Source: JBKEDC01 sp047972995
Lineage (GTDB): Bacteria > Bacteroidota > Bacteroidia > Bacteroidales > Prolixibacteraceae
Length of the DNA: 64,000 bases
Assembly: GCA_047972995.1 (NCBI GenBank)
Contig: JBKEBD010000002.1
Coordinates: forward strand, 186,001-250,000
Direction: 5' to 3'
The position numbers were made by a program, and so were the translations under genes. Each line of letters begins with the position of its first letter. Position 1 is the first letter of the stretch. Under the pieces are notes generated by a model, which saw only the letters and a list, made by a program, of their open reading frames with translations, searched no databases and was not told the origin of the DNA. Shown piece after piece: positions 43,369 through 53,009 of the stretch.

Positions 43369-45489
43369 ATGAGAAGATTTATAGTTTTATTTGCGTTCTT
43401 ATTGGCACAACTCGGTTCATTTGCCCAAGTTTTAGAACCCGTAAAATGGTCATTCAATGCTGTTGAAAAAGGCGATGAAGTAGTTTTAAATTTTAAAGCT
43501 ACAATCGACGACCATTGGCATCTATACGACCGTAACCTTCCAGAAGGAGGACCTATTTCAACGGAGTTTATCTTTGAAAACGAAAGTAGTTTCGAAAAAA
43601 TTGGCGAGATGACCACGTCGCCAAAACCAATTGATATTCATGACAGCACTTTCGATATGCAGTTGCGCTATTTCGAGAAAGAAGTAACTTTCTCTCAACG
43701 CGTGAAAATTAAAGATTCAAACATTAAAAGCATTGATGGCTACGTTACATTCATGAGCTGCGACGATGAAAGCTGTCTTCCCCCTACCGATATAGATTTC
43801 AGTTTCAAAGTGAGCCATAAGAAAACTGCACTCCAAACCGAAGCTAAAGCAACGCCTGCACAAACAAGTGTTACCGCTACTAAAGTAGATCCAGCACCTA
43901 CAAAAGCCGTTAACACTCCTGCTCTTCCCGAAGAAACAGCAGCCGAGTCTACTCCTGAAGTAGTGCAATCGAATGATGCTGTGGCTACCAAAGCAACTAA
44001 CAATGTAAGCACAGAACCCGTTCAAGAAAAAGATTCTTCATTGTGGGTGTTCTTCTTAGTGTCATTCCTTGCGGGTTTAGCTGCCATTCTTACTCCTTGT
44101 GTGTTCCCTATGATTCCGATGACGGTGTCATTCTTCATGCACAGTGGGAAGAGCAAAGCGGAAAGCCGTATGCACGCGATCTTCTATGGTTTGTCTATTG
44201 TAGCAATTTACACCATTATCGGAACTATTGTAGCTATCGTTTTTGGTCCTGACATTGCCAACTGGCTAAGCACACACTGGATTCCCAACCTTATTTTCTT
44301 TGTGGTTTTCATGCTTTTTGCATTCTCATTTTTTGGAATGTTCGAAATTACTTTGCCTAGCTCATTGGTGAACAAAAGCGACAAAGGAGTGGACAAAGGT
44401 GGATATATGGGTGCATTCTTCATGGCATTGACTTTAGTGCTTGTTTCATTCTCATGCACAGGACCTATTGTTGGCGCTATCTTGGTGCAATCAGCTGGTG
44501 GTGCAATATTGAAACCAATCATCGGTATGCTCGGATTCTCTTTAGCCTTCGCTTTGCCATTCACCCTATTTGCATTCTTCCCATCGTGGTTGAGCAATTT
44601 GCCTAAATCGGGCGGTTGGTTGAACTCGGTGAAAGTAGTACTTGGTTTCTTAGAATTGGCATTAGGTTTGAAGTTCTTAAGCATTGCCGACCAAACTTAC
44701 CACTGGGGAATTTTAGACCGTGAAGTGTATCTAGCTTTGTGGATTGTTATCTTCACTTTGCTTGGTTTCTACTTATTGGGCAAACTGAAATTTTCGCACG
44801 ACAGCGATGTTAAACACATTTCTGTTCCTCGATTGATACTTTCAATTGCTAGTTTCAGCTTTGTAGTGTATATGATTCCCGGAATGTTCGGCGCACCTCT
44901 AAAAGCTATCTCTGGTTATATGCCTCCAATGTCAACTCAAGATTTTAATTTGCGTGAAGTGGTGAGAGATGAAATTAAGCTTTCGGGTGGATTGTCTGCT
45001 AACAATGACTTCACCGAAACTCATGTAAAATATGCTGATTTCCTTCACCTTCCTCTAGGTTTAGATGGATTCTTTGACTATGAGCAAGGAATGGCTTACG
45101 CCAAAGAAAAAGGTAAGCCTGTATTCATCGATTTTACAGGACACGGTTGTGTGAACTGTAGAGAAATGGAAGCAGCAGTATGGAGTGATCCTCGTGTGCT
45201 TCAAATTCTAAAAAATGACTACGTGGTTATTGCACTATATGTTGATGATAAGACAAAATTGCCAGAAAGCGAATGGATTACTTCTGAGCGTGACGGCAAG
45301 GTGAAAAAAACCTTAGGCAAGAAAAATGCCGATTTCCAAATTGTGGAATATGGCACTAATGCACAGCCTTATTACGTATTGCTTAACAACGAAGGCGAAA
45401 AACTAAGCCTACCTAAAGCTTACGACCTCAACCCCGACAACTTTGTACAGTTCTTGGAAGATGGTTTAAAAGCGTACCATGCTAAATAA
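43369..45489 (+). CDS. dsbD: Thiol:disulfide interchange protein DsbD
   Basis: Inner-membrane electron conduit that takes reducing power from cytoplasmic thioredoxin to the periplasm, for disulfide isomerisation and cytochrome c maturation. It has 706 residues: a signal peptide (1-19, ending SFAQ), an N-terminal immunoglobulin-like DsbD-alpha domain with the Cys pair MSCDDESC, a Pro/Ala/Thr-rich linker (about 155-222), eight membrane helices with the two conserved cysteines in LTPCVFPMIPM and FSCTGPIVG, and a C-terminal thioredoxin domain with active site CVNC in FTGHGCVNCREMEA. A terminator follows. Possible users include the octaheme cytochrome encoded elsewhere in the window (inference). 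Confidence 0.93.
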   Translation: MRRFIVLFAFLLAQLGSFAQVLEPVKWSFNAVEKGDEVVLNFKATIDDHWHLYDRNLPEGGPISTEFIFENESSFEKIGEMTTSPKPIDIHDSTFDMQLRYFEKEVTFSQRVKIKDSNIKSIDGYVTFMSCDDESCLPPTDIDFSFKVSHKKTALQTEAKATPAQTSVTATKVDPAPTKAVNTPALPEETAAESTPEVVQSNDAVATKATNNVSTEPVQEKDSSLWVFFLVSFLAGLAAILTPCVFPMIPMTVSFFMHSGKSKAESRMHAIFYGLSIVAIYTIIGTIVAIVFGPDIANWLSTHWIPNLIFFVVFMLFAFSFFGMFEITLPSSLVNKSDKGVDKGGYMGAFFMALTLVLVSFSCTGPIVGAILVQSAGGAILKPIIGMLGFSLAFALPFTLFAFFPSWLSNLPKSGGWLNSVKVVLGFLELALGLKFLSIADQTYHWGILDREVYLALWIVIFTLLGFYLLGKLKFSHDSDVKHISVPRLILSIASFSFVVYMIPGMFGAPLKAISGYMPPMSTQDFNLREVVRDEIKLSGGLSANNDFTETHVKYADFLHLPLGLDGFFDYEQGMAYAKEKGKPVFIDFTGHGCVNCREMEAAVWSDPRVLQILKNDYVVIALYVDDKTKLPESEWITSERDGKVKKTLGKKNADFQIVEYGTNAQPYYVLLNNEGEKLSLPKAYDLNPDNFVQFLEDGLKAYHAK

Positions 45490-45507
45490 GCTTACAACTT
45501 AATATAC

Positions 45508-45541
45508 AATGAGGGCACCCCATCACGGAGTGCCCTCATTT
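45508..45541 (+). terminator. Terminator after dsbD
   Basis: AATGAGGGCAC pairs with GTGCCCTCATT around a short loop, followed by a T-rich stretch. Between here and 45781 there is no recognisable gene. Confidence 0.85.
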
Positions 45542-45781
45542 GTTTTATATATTCTGTTTCTGGCGTGTATCCCTTCGACCAACTACCTAATTTTTGGTCT
45601 TTGAGTAATATCCCAAACGCTCAAATTCATGAATTTTGGTCTTTGGTAAACTCAGCCCCTTCCTTAACCCGACAATACCTCCTCAAAAGCAGAACTCAGT
45701 TTAATGGACAACAAAACGGAGAAGGGAGGAGAAATATTTCTACTTTATATTATCGACACAAGTGTGTTGAACTTTAATGCT

Positions 45782-48700
45782 TTAGTCTAGCGAATGGTAA
45801 TCTTTAGCTGCATCTTCCGATGAGTGGTGAGAAGCTGTTCTAGAATTATTGAGCATATTTACTCGTCGATGCTCTTCTCGTCCTTTCTTCCAGTTCTGCA
45901 CATAATTTATTAGTTTGCGCAATACATCGAAATACAACAAAACCGAAAGGAGGGCTGTCAGCATCCAAAGTATGATGATATTAAACCATACCGTTGGTAT
46001 TTTTAATGAACCTACCAACTTATATGGAGCATAAAAATGCGCTCTCCCATTCCGATCTGTAGGCAAACGCAATATCGGCTCATCAACCTGGCAGATGCGA
46101 TTATCTAATATCTGTGTTTTCTTACCTGAATACTGGTCGCGAACAAAGATTGCCAATTTTTCATTTACATAGTTGCTTTTATAAGCCTCTAGCGCAATTT
46201 TATCGCCTTCAAATTCATTTAACAGCTCATCATAAGAGTTTTTCAATCTCTCATTCGTTTGCTTAAATTTCTGTTTAAACAGCTCTTGTGTTGAGTCTAA
46301 GTATGCTATTACCTCATCTATGGACAACGTGTGCACACTACCCTGTTTCAGATGCAGTACTTGCTTTTGCAAAGCTTCAGGTAGCGGGGCTTCTTTGTGC
46401 AAATCTAACAATGAATTTACCAATATGGGTTTAAGCAATTGCCCTTGTGGACTAGCACTCAAATCATGTATTTTTTGGTAAGCAGCCACCGTGCGTCTCA
46501 CTTCTGGAATATAATAGAACGTGGCAAAACTCCATTTATTTTTTTCAATTTCATCATCAAAGAAATGCTGCTCATAATCGTTGTCGGTATAAAAATGCAC
46601 AGCCATGGCTTCATACGACCAGCGAGCAGCCATCATATCGCCAATAACAGGCGTGTGCTTGGGCGAACTGATGGCAGGATGCATCTTGTTGAAATCAACA
46701 ATAGCACCGCTAAGCAGCAGTTGAGGAACTAGCATTAGCGGCACCAAAATGTATATTGCCACAGCCGAATCAAGTCCCGATGAAAGATTGAGTCCAAGCA
46801 AGTTTGCCAAGCAAGCCGTTGAGAAAAGCACCATCCACGAGCCAAAAGTCAACCCCTGTATATCGAGCATAAGATTTCCTATCACCGCAAAACAAATCAT
46901 TTGAAAAGCCGATATGGCAAACAACATCATAATTTTGGCCGAAAGATAAGCTCCCTTACTCAAGTTCAAGAACTCCTCTCGCTGCCTAATTTTTCGATCT
47001 TTAAATATTTCCTCAGCACTCAACGACAGCCCCACAAACAGAGCTACAATTACACTCATAAAAATGAATGGTGGGATGTTGTTATTTTTGCTAAACAGGT
47101 AATTCCCCACTTCGCCATAGCGCGTGAAGAAGCCTAAAATAAGTGCCAAAATCGGAGCCTCTAGCAGAGCAATCGCCAAGTATTGTTTGTTTGAACGCTT
47201 CGATGCAAAATCTCGTTTAAAGAACAATCGAAATTGCGACATCCATTGTGGTCTGCTAAAAGGCGTGGGTGGAATTTCTTCTTTTTCCACCGGATTTGAG
47301 CGTATGAATTCGAGCACACGAGGTTCAACTTTTGCTTTATATTTTGCATACCACTCTTCGGCAGATACCTTACGCTTACGAATGGTTTTCCCCATAGGGT
47401 CAACCATGCGTGCTTCCAAGATTTGCAATGGCTGCTCGGTTTTTACATTACCACAAGTGAGGCATTCACTTTCATCAGGATTCACATAGTTAGCCTCATT
47501 TTTGAAATAAGTAATCAACTCCCGAGGGTTGCCAAAGAACACAATTCGACCACCTGCATCCATTACGATAACGCGGTCGAAAAGCTTGTAAATGTCAGAT
47601 GATGGTTGATGAATATTGGCAAACACCAAACGTCCTTTTAAACATTGTTTTTTGAACAAGTACATCACCTTTTCAGAGTCGGCAGAACTTAATCCCGATG
47701 TAGGTTCATCTACAAAAAGCAGCGAGGGTTCCCGCATGAGCTCTAATGCTATGTTCAAACGCTTGCGTTGCCCACCACTCAGTATTTTCCGTAGAGGGTT
47801 TCCCACCACTAAATCGCGCGCTTCCATAAGGTTGAAATCGCGAAGTGTTTGCTCTATTTTCTCTTCAATCTGCTCAGGCTTCATCTTCCCGAAACAGAAT
47901 TGTGCATTATATTTTAGGTTATCATACACCGTAAGTTCCTCAATGAGTAAATCATCTTGAGGCACATAACCAATTACCCCACTCAGCTTTTCTTCATTGG
48001 CTTTATCATGCACATCATAGCCATTGATGGTAACCTTTCCCTTGTTTGGCTTCAACTTACCACAAAGCACATTAAGCAAAGTGGTTTTCCCCACTCCACT
48101 CCCTCCAATAATACCTACTAATTCTCCCGATTGCTCTTGAAAGCTCAACTCATGCAACCCCTTCGTTTTCCTATTGAAATCGTACTCCACCTTATCTACA
48201 TTGAATGCAATGATGGCTTGATTTTCTAGCTTAATGAAGGTGCTCATGACCGAGCTATAATACATGGGCAGCATTCGCGATGTTTTCAGAACGCCTCCTT
48301 GGGGAAACGGATAGAGCAAGTTCTGATTCAAACGATGCCCATTAAGGTAAAGATTTCGAGGTCCGCTATATCGGAAATATAGCATATTGATGCTCGGAAT
48401 GTGAATGAATCTGATTTCTACGGTTTGCCGTTCCCGATAAAGGTGTTTAATGCCCGGATAGATTGTTTTGTGGCGTCCATCGGCAATGAGTAGCCAATCG
48501 TTTTTGTCCACATCGCCCATATCGCCCACCGCAAAATGGAATAAATTACGGTAATCATCGGGGTTAATATTCAACTGATTGGCTACAGTTTGTGTAATTT
48601 GCAAACCCAAACGATAAACACCGTATCCGCTGCTAATGAAATTCAGCAATTGGTTTATAATGGTGAATCGCACTTGCATATCGTTGTGCGTGCTAATTCC

Positions 48701-48961
48701 CTTGCAAATGTTGCTAATGTGTTTCTGGTTGGCAAATAGAGCCCCTTCTCCTTCATCGGTATATACGATTTCGCGATGTACTTCATGATAATACCTCACA
48801 TAGCTATCATACATATGCTGATATTTCTGCACAAACTCATGATTGAAAGATGTTCGAAGATATTTCTCCACTTGTTCTGAAATATCGTCATCATTCATTT
48901 TTGAGGTATCGGTAATGATGGCATACAAACGAAGCAGTGTTTCGATGATATTTTCATGCAT
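45782..48961 (-). CDS. Large ABC transporter half-molecule (ABCG-like ATPase plus permease)
   Basis: A 1059-residue fused ATPase-permease of the ABC-2/ABCG (white-like) arrangement. Residues 1-180 are a cytoplasmic N-terminal region of unclear fold; about 180-270 contain a beta-rich FHA-like stretch. The ATPase follows: Walker A GGSGVGKTTLLN, signature LSGGQRKRLN, Walker B SLLFVDEPTSGL and IHQPSSD. The permease begins near residue 570 with six predicted membrane helices; an exported loop of about 230 residues is inserted before the last helix (near 1010-1030). A CxxC (CLTC) lies in the linker. The substrate is unknown. Adjacent genes give no clue; an upstream lipoprotein gene has its own terminator. 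Confidence 0.85.
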   Translation of the reverse strand: MHENIIETLLRLYAIITDTSKMNDDDISEQVEKYLRTSFNHEFVQKYQHMYDSYVRYYHEVHREIVYTDEGEGALFANQKHISNICKGISTHNDMQVRFTIINQLLNFISSGYGVYRLGLQITQTVANQLNINPDDYRNLFHFAVGDMGDVDKNDWLLIADGRHKTIYPGIKHLYRERQTVEIRFIHIPSINMLYFRYSGPRNLYLNGHRLNQNLLYPFPQGGVLKTSRMLPMYYSSVMSTFIKLENQAIIAFNVDKVEYDFNRKTKGLHELSFQEQSGELVGIIGGSGVGKTTLLNVLCGKLKPNKGKVTINGYDVHDKANEEKLSGVIGYVPQDDLLIEELTVYDNLKYNAQFCFGKMKPEQIEEKIEQTLRDFNLMEARDLVVGNPLRKILSGGQRKRLNIALELMREPSLLFVDEPTSGLSSADSEKVMYLFKKQCLKGRLVFANIHQPSSDIYKLFDRVIVMDAGGRIVFFGNPRELITYFKNEANYVNPDESECLTCGNVKTEQPLQILEARMVDPMGKTIRKRKVSAEEWYAKYKAKVEPRVLEFIRSNPVEKEEIPPTPFSRPQWMSQFRLFFKRDFASKRSNKQYLAIALLEAPILALILGFFTRYGEVGNYLFSKNNNIPPFIFMSVIVALFVGLSLSAEEIFKDRKIRQREEFLNLSKGAYLSAKIMMLFAISAFQMICFAVIGNLMLDIQGLTFGSWMVLFSTACLANLLGLNLSSGLDSAVAIYILVPLMLVPQLLLSGAIVDFNKMHPAISSPKHTPVIGDMMAARWSYEAMAVHFYTDNDYEQHFFDDEIEKNKWSFATFYYIPEVRRTVAAYQKIHDLSASPQGQLLKPILVNSLLDLHKEAPLPEALQKQVLHLKQGSVHTLSIDEVIAYLDSTQELFKQKFKQTNERLKNSYDELLNEFEGDKIALEAYKSNYVNEKLAIFVRDQYSGKKTQILDNRICQVDEPILRLPTDRNGRAHFYAPYKLVGSLKIPTVWFNIIILWMLTALLSVLLYFDVLRKLINYVQNWKKGREEHRRVNMLNNSRTASHHSSEDAAKDYHSLD

Positions 48962-48987
48962 GGCTTAATCTCTTAAAAAGCGTATAT

Positions 48988-49024
48988 AAAAAAAGGGCTC
49001 TGCTAAGATAAGCAAAGACCTTTT
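48988..49024 (-). terminator. Terminator after the lipoprotein gene
   Basis: On the minus strand AAAAGG, CT, TGCT pair with AGCA, AG, CCTTTT with single mismatches, followed by a T run, 23 nt after the stop at 49047. Confidence 0.8.
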
Positions 49025-49046
49025 AATAGGTGTTATTTTCAGCCTT

Positions 49047-49862
49047 TTATTTGGTGTAAATAGCTCTTAATACATTTACTAAGCTTGTAAGCTCTTCAAT
49101 CTGACGTTTAGTCATAGCTTTAGAACCTTCTGTTTGGGCGTAAATAGCATTAATTTTTGCAATGTGTGCATACACATCTTTCAAGCTATCGCTATCTTTA
49201 GATTTTTCCATTAGGGCTTGTAATTTCACCAGCGATTCCTTTTGTGAAATGATTGCTTTCACAATTTCTGGATTCTGATATGCATTCTCCGAAATGTTGG
49301 TTGCCAAATATAAACCTTCTACCACCGAACCCGATAGTATCAAGTAAGAAATGTCGGTTCTACCTTGACCATTCAAGTGAGAATACGCTTTTTCAAACAT
49401 ATCGGTCACAATTTTAATTAGCTCTTCGCGGTTGTTAATGTTCGATTTAATTTGATCGGGCAAGTTTTTATCAAATGCTTCTACTAAACCTAAATCGCGT
49501 GCTAACAACTCGCAAGCTTGGAAATAAGCTTCCACCTCAGCCTGACTATTATAAGTAATGGCATAGGCCAAATCTGAAGCGTAGCTACCCAAGTTGATTG
49601 CTTTTTCTTGATCGCTAAAATAGGTTTTAGCTTTAGCTGGATCATTCGAAAGTGTAACGATATATCCCGCATTAATTTCAGTTAGCATTTCTGTCAATTC
49701 AAACATTGATGGCAAAGGATAAGCAAACTGCTGAACCTCTTGTTTGATGACAGCTTGGGCTTCGGCAGCTTCTTTTTTCTTTTGGCTGTTTGAACACGAT
49801 TGAATGCTTACCGCTAATAAAAGCATAGCTAGTAAGCCGGTCATTTGTTTCATTGTTTTCAT
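49047..49862 (-). CDS. Helical lipoprotein, function unknown
   Basis: A 271-residue protein with a lipoprotein signal (LLLAVSIQSC, Cys23) and an otherwise all-helical, Ala/Glu-rich sequence. I see no catalytic motif. Segments such as INLGSYASDLAYAITYN and DISYLILSGSVVEGLYLAT recur in Bacteroidetes lipoproteins of unknown role. It could start at 49862 or at the Met four codons later. It is located between folE and the large ABC transporter, all on the minus strand, but has its own terminator. Confidence 0.8.
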   Translation of the reverse strand: MKTMKQMTGLLAMLLLAVSIQSCSNSQKKKEAAEAQAVIKQEVQQFAYPLPSMFELTEMLTEINAGYIVTLSNDPAKAKTYFSDQEKAINLGSYASDLAYAITYNSQAEVEAYFQACELLARDLGLVEAFDKNLPDQIKSNINNREELIKIVTDMFEKAYSHLNGQGRTDISYLILSGSVVEGLYLATNISENAYQNPEIVKAIISQKESLVKLQALMEKSKDSDSLKDVYAHIAKINAIYAQTEGSKAMTKRQIEELTSLVNVLRAIYTK

Positions 49863-49929
49863 TTGTCTATAATTTTGTAATAAGCTTTAGGCTTTTCCGA
49901 TTTATAATCTGTTTCGTTGTGTGCGCTAT

Positions 49930-50544
49930 CTATAGTTTAATTAATCTGATAAACTCTTCACGTGTGGCAGCTCGCTCAAAAGCTCCTGTAAAATCAGATG
50001 TGGTGGTGGTTGAATCTTGTTTTTGCACACCACGCATCTGCATACAAAGGTGCTTGGCTTCAATAACCACAGCCACACCCAAGGGATTTAAGGTATCTTG
50101 AATACAGTCTTTAATTTGTGTAGTCAATCGCTCTTGCACTTGCATTCTTCTAGAAAAGGCATCGACCACACGGGCTATTTTGCTCAAACCTGTAATGTAA
50201 CCATTAGGAATATAACCCACGTGAGCTTTCCCAATGAAAGGCAACATATGGTGTTCGCACATCGAATAAATTTCAATGTCTTTCACTATAACCATTTGGC
50301 GATAATCTTCTTTAAACATCGCATCGCGTAACATTTGCTGAGGGTCTTGCTTATAGCCTTGTAGCAAAAACTGCATGGCTTTAGCCACTCGCAAAGGTGT
50401 TTTTTCTAACCCTTCACGCCCAAGGTCTTCGCCAGCAAGCTTTATAATTTCAGCATAATGCTCGCTCATTTGGTTTGTTACTTCTTCATTATAGCGGTCA
50501 ATTCGCTGATATCCGCCCTCTAGTTCATTGTATATAACTTCCAT
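49930..50544 (-). CDS. folE: GTP cyclohydrolase I
   Basis: First enzyme of tetrahydrofolate and pterin synthesis, converting GTP to 7,8-dihydroneopterin triphosphate. It is 204 residues. Zinc ligands are Cys96 and His99 in SMCEHHMLPF and Cys167 in AKHLCMQMRG. The substrate-binding stretch GYIPNGYITGLSKIAR and the C-terminal TSDFTGAFE are present. The start directly abuts the yaaA stop, so the two genes form an operon. Confidence 0.96.
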   Translation of the reverse strand: MEVIYNELEGGYQRIDRYNEEVTNQMSEHYAEIIKLAGEDLGREGLEKTPLRVAKAMQFLLQGYKQDPQQMLRDAMFKEDYRQMVIVKDIEIYSMCEHHMLPFIGKAHVGYIPNGYITGLSKIARVVDAFSRRMQVQERLTTQIKDCIQDTLNPLGVAVVIEAKHLCMQMRGVQKQDSTTTTSDFTGAFERAATREEFIRLIKL

Positions 50545-51318
50545 CTACTGTTGTTTGTCACGTGTAAAAAGCCAATCATCGCCACGGCTCAATTCATTGT
50601 TGAAATAATAGCCTTCGGTGTCGAAAGCCTGCAAGTCTTCTGGATTTTGCAGCCTGTTTTCAATGAAAAATCGGCACATCATTCCGCGAGCTTGCTTGGC
50701 ATAAATGACAATGGTTTTATATGCTCCGTTTTTATTGTTTTTAAATTGCGGTGTAATAATACGACCTTTTAATTTCTTTTTATCAATTACCTTGAAATAT
50801 TCGTTAGATGCTAAATTAATCAAAACTCCATCATTTTGCACTAATAATTGATTTATTTCTGCTGTTATTGCTTCTTTCCAGAACGCGTAGAGGTCTTTTT
50901 TGCCTGAAACGCCCAATTTTGTGCCCATTTCTAGTCGGTACGGTTGAATTAAATCTAACGGACGAAGCACACCATATAAACCCGACAAAATGCGTAAATG
51001 TGCCTGAGCAAAAGCTTGTTCTTCGCGCTGAAATGTTTCGGCATGAATTCCGCCATAAACCGCACCATTGAAAGCCCACAAAGCTTGTTTTGCATTGTCG
51101 AGTGTGAATGGCTGCTGCCACAGCAAGTTTCGGCTTTCGTTTTCCATTGCCAACTCTGCTGAAATGCCTTGCAGCTGCTCTAAATCTTTAGCTTTAAGCC
51201 TTTTCATTTGAGCATTCACTTGCGTAGCTTCCTTTAAGAATTGCGCTTCGGAATATTGCGTTGTAGGTGCTGGGGTGCCAAAATTCAGTAGTTTGGCTGG
51301 CGATATAATTGCTAACAT
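50545..51318 (-). CDS. yaaA: YaaA/DUF328 family protein (peroxide stress)
   Basis: A 257-residue YaaA protein. E. coli YaaA lowers intracellular free iron during peroxide stress, and the family has a DNA-binding-like fold. The signatures are MLAIISPAKLLNF at the start, LSGLYGVLRPLDLIQPYRLEMGT in the middle (split here at residue 133-155), INLASNEYF and the KQARGMMCRFF segment. It is directly followed by folE. The symbol rests on family recognition; the physiological role in this organism is inferred. Confidence 0.93.
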   Translation of the reverse strand: MLAIISPAKLLNFGTPAPTTQYSEAQFLKEATQVNAQMKRLKAKDLEQLQGISAELAMENESRNLLWQQPFTLDNAKQALWAFNGAVYGGIHAETFQREEQAFAQAHLRILSGLYGVLRPLDLIQPYRLEMGTKLGVSGKKDLYAFWKEAITAEINQLLVQNDGVLINLASNEYFKVIDKKKLKGRIITPQFKNNKNGAYKTIVIYAKQARGMMCRFFIENRLQNPEDLQAFDTEGYYFNNELSRGDDWLFTRDKQQ

Positions 51319-51434
51319 AAATTATCTGTTCATCATTGTTATCAACAAAACAAGCGTGCGTGTTTTTTGTTGCATTACAATCCATTCATGGAGCGAGCAA
51401 TTAGCACACCGCTATAAATTCTTCATTCCCAATT

Positions 51435-51932
51435 CTAATGATATTTCGATTTCCGTGTGAAGGATAAAGCAAATTTAGGGAAAAGCAACATGGGAAGAGT
51501 TACCCCTGCTGCCAACAAAAACAAGGTAGTGCCCGTAATAATGGTGTTGGAAAAGAACATATTCATAAATTCGGTTTTTAACTGATCGTCATCCAAATGT
51601 TGCATGAACATGATAAGTGCAAACACCATGTTATAAGCAAATTTTCCGGGAATCATGGGCAGTAAAGCTGGTATGCAAAGCACCGTGATGGGCACTTTAG
51701 AATATTTACCCAAAAGCAAGCTACCAAAGCCTACCACCAACGCTCCCACAAAAGAAGCCACCGATATGTTTATGTCGAGATAATTCATAAAACAATAGCG
51801 AGTGGCATGACCAAAGGCTGCCAACAAGGCGATGAACTTAAAACAGCGAGTAGGAGGATTAGATATAGCTCCAAAGCCCATTCCGGCGATAGCCGAAAAA
51901 ATCATATCAAGCAAAATATTTCCTATTAACAT
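51435..51932 (-). CDS. Threonine/serine exporter, C-terminal half (ThrE-like, DUF3815)
   Basis: A 165-residue membrane protein with five predicted helices, matching the C-terminal half of ThrE, which exports threonine and serine. Conserved stretches include FGAISNPPTR near the start and GSLLLGKYSKVPITVLCIPALLPMIPG. It overlaps the partner gene by 7 nt (51926-51932), indicating translational coupling, and the two halves must assemble. Confidence 0.87.
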   Translation of the reverse strand: MLIGNILLDMIFSAIAGMGFGAISNPPTRCFKFIALLAAFGHATRYCFMNYLDINISVASFVGALVVGFGSLLLGKYSKVPITVLCIPALLPMIPGKFAYNMVFALIMFMQHLDDDQLKTEFMNMFFSNTIITGTTLFLLAAGVTLPMLLFPKFALSFTRKSKYH

Positions 51933-52702
51933 ACTAATGCTCCTTTCGTAATAACTAAAGTGATACCTAAACCTATGGACAAACTAAAAATCACCAAAAT
52001 GGCATTAACCAAGCGTGTGATGCCCGTGAGCACGTGCCCCTCGATAGTGTCAATCACGCCATTGATGAGCGGAACACCCGGCACTAAAAACAGCACGCTT
52101 GTAGCTAGTGCTATGCTCGATGTGCTTTCACACAATAAAGATGATGATGAAATAATAGAAGACACAAAAGCTGCCACAAGCACTTGCAAGTAAATGTTTA
52201 AATGCCACCCCGCCATTAGCGAACGCAAATAAAATGCCACTGCAGTTGCAACAAACACAATGCCTACCGACACCACATCGCCCCCAAACAATTGGCAAAA
52301 AGAGGCATTGGCAGCGCTTGCCATAAGTAGTGTTTTCCACTTACTCATGCGGGGAGTGCTTATAATTTTATAGTATCTACGTTTTAAATTTTCAAAGTCG
52401 TAATGGTGATCATAGCAATTCCAACTCAAAGCACTCAATCGTGCATTGTGTTCGAAATTAATAGGTAAATGGTTTACCACTGCCATTTCCGTAATTTGTG
52501 CATGGTGTTCTTTGTCGCGCAAAGTGAGGATTATATTGAGGTTAAACACCCCAATCTCTACTTCGTAGCCATAGGCTTCTCCTATACGGCGTGTGTTTCG
52601 CCACACTCGTGAAGTGTGCACTCCACAGCCCATGAGGTGAGTGGCATATTCCAATAAAAACTCTGCTTTGTCGTAAAGTTCATTCTCTAATTCCTGCTGC
52701 AT
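51926..52702 (-). CDS. Threonine/serine exporter, N-terminal half (ThrE-like, DUF1212)
   Basis: A 258-residue protein with a soluble first half (LLEYATHLMGCGVHTSRVWRNTRRI, a DUF1212 hallmark) and about five membrane helices in the second half, including LFLVPGVPLINGVIDTIEGH. It is the partner of the following gene in a split ThrE exporter for small hydroxy amino acids. The start at 52702 (MQQELENE) is preferred over an ATG at 52747, since the extra 15 residues show no conservation; a -7 box at 52771-52778 is upstream of both. Confidence 0.87.
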   Translation of the reverse strand: MQQELENELYDKAEFLLEYATHLMGCGVHTSRVWRNTRRIGEAYGYEVEIGVFNLNIILTLRDKEHHAQITEMAVVNHLPINFEHNARLSALSWNCYDHHYDFENLKRRYYKIISTPRMSKWKTLLMASAANASFCQLFGGDVVSVGIVFVATAVAFYLRSLMAGWHLNIYLQVLVAAFVSSIISSSSLLCESTSSIALATSVLFLVPGVPLINGVIDTIEGHVLTGITRLVNAILVIFSLSIGLGITLVITKGALVC

Positions 52703-52770
52703 AAGTGTTCTTTTTTTATTGTTACACCCCTCTAATATCGACCTCAAAGCTTGCTCTAAAATTAGCGCTA

Positions 52771-52778
52771 CAAATATA
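52771..52778 (-). promoter_or_regulatory. -7 box of the thrE pair
   Basis: The minus strand reads TATATTTG, about 70 nt before the start. No -33 TTTG at normal spacing. The stretch 52779-53009 shows no gene. Confidence 0.45.
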
Positions 52779-53009
52779 ATGAAAAGCCCAATTTAAACCA
52801 CAAGTAAACACGCTAAAACTAATAGCTTTAACCCACAGTGCAATGTAAACCTTTACGGAAGTTAATTTGATTTAAATTTTTGCTTCATTCCGCCTTGTTA
52901 TAGACAAAATCTTCTGTTTTAGAGCGAAAAAGTGCATTTGAGAGCATACTAGAGGTTCATTTTCCATGATTTTAGCTCCAAACCCGTTTGTAGTGCAACA
53001 CCCTGTATA

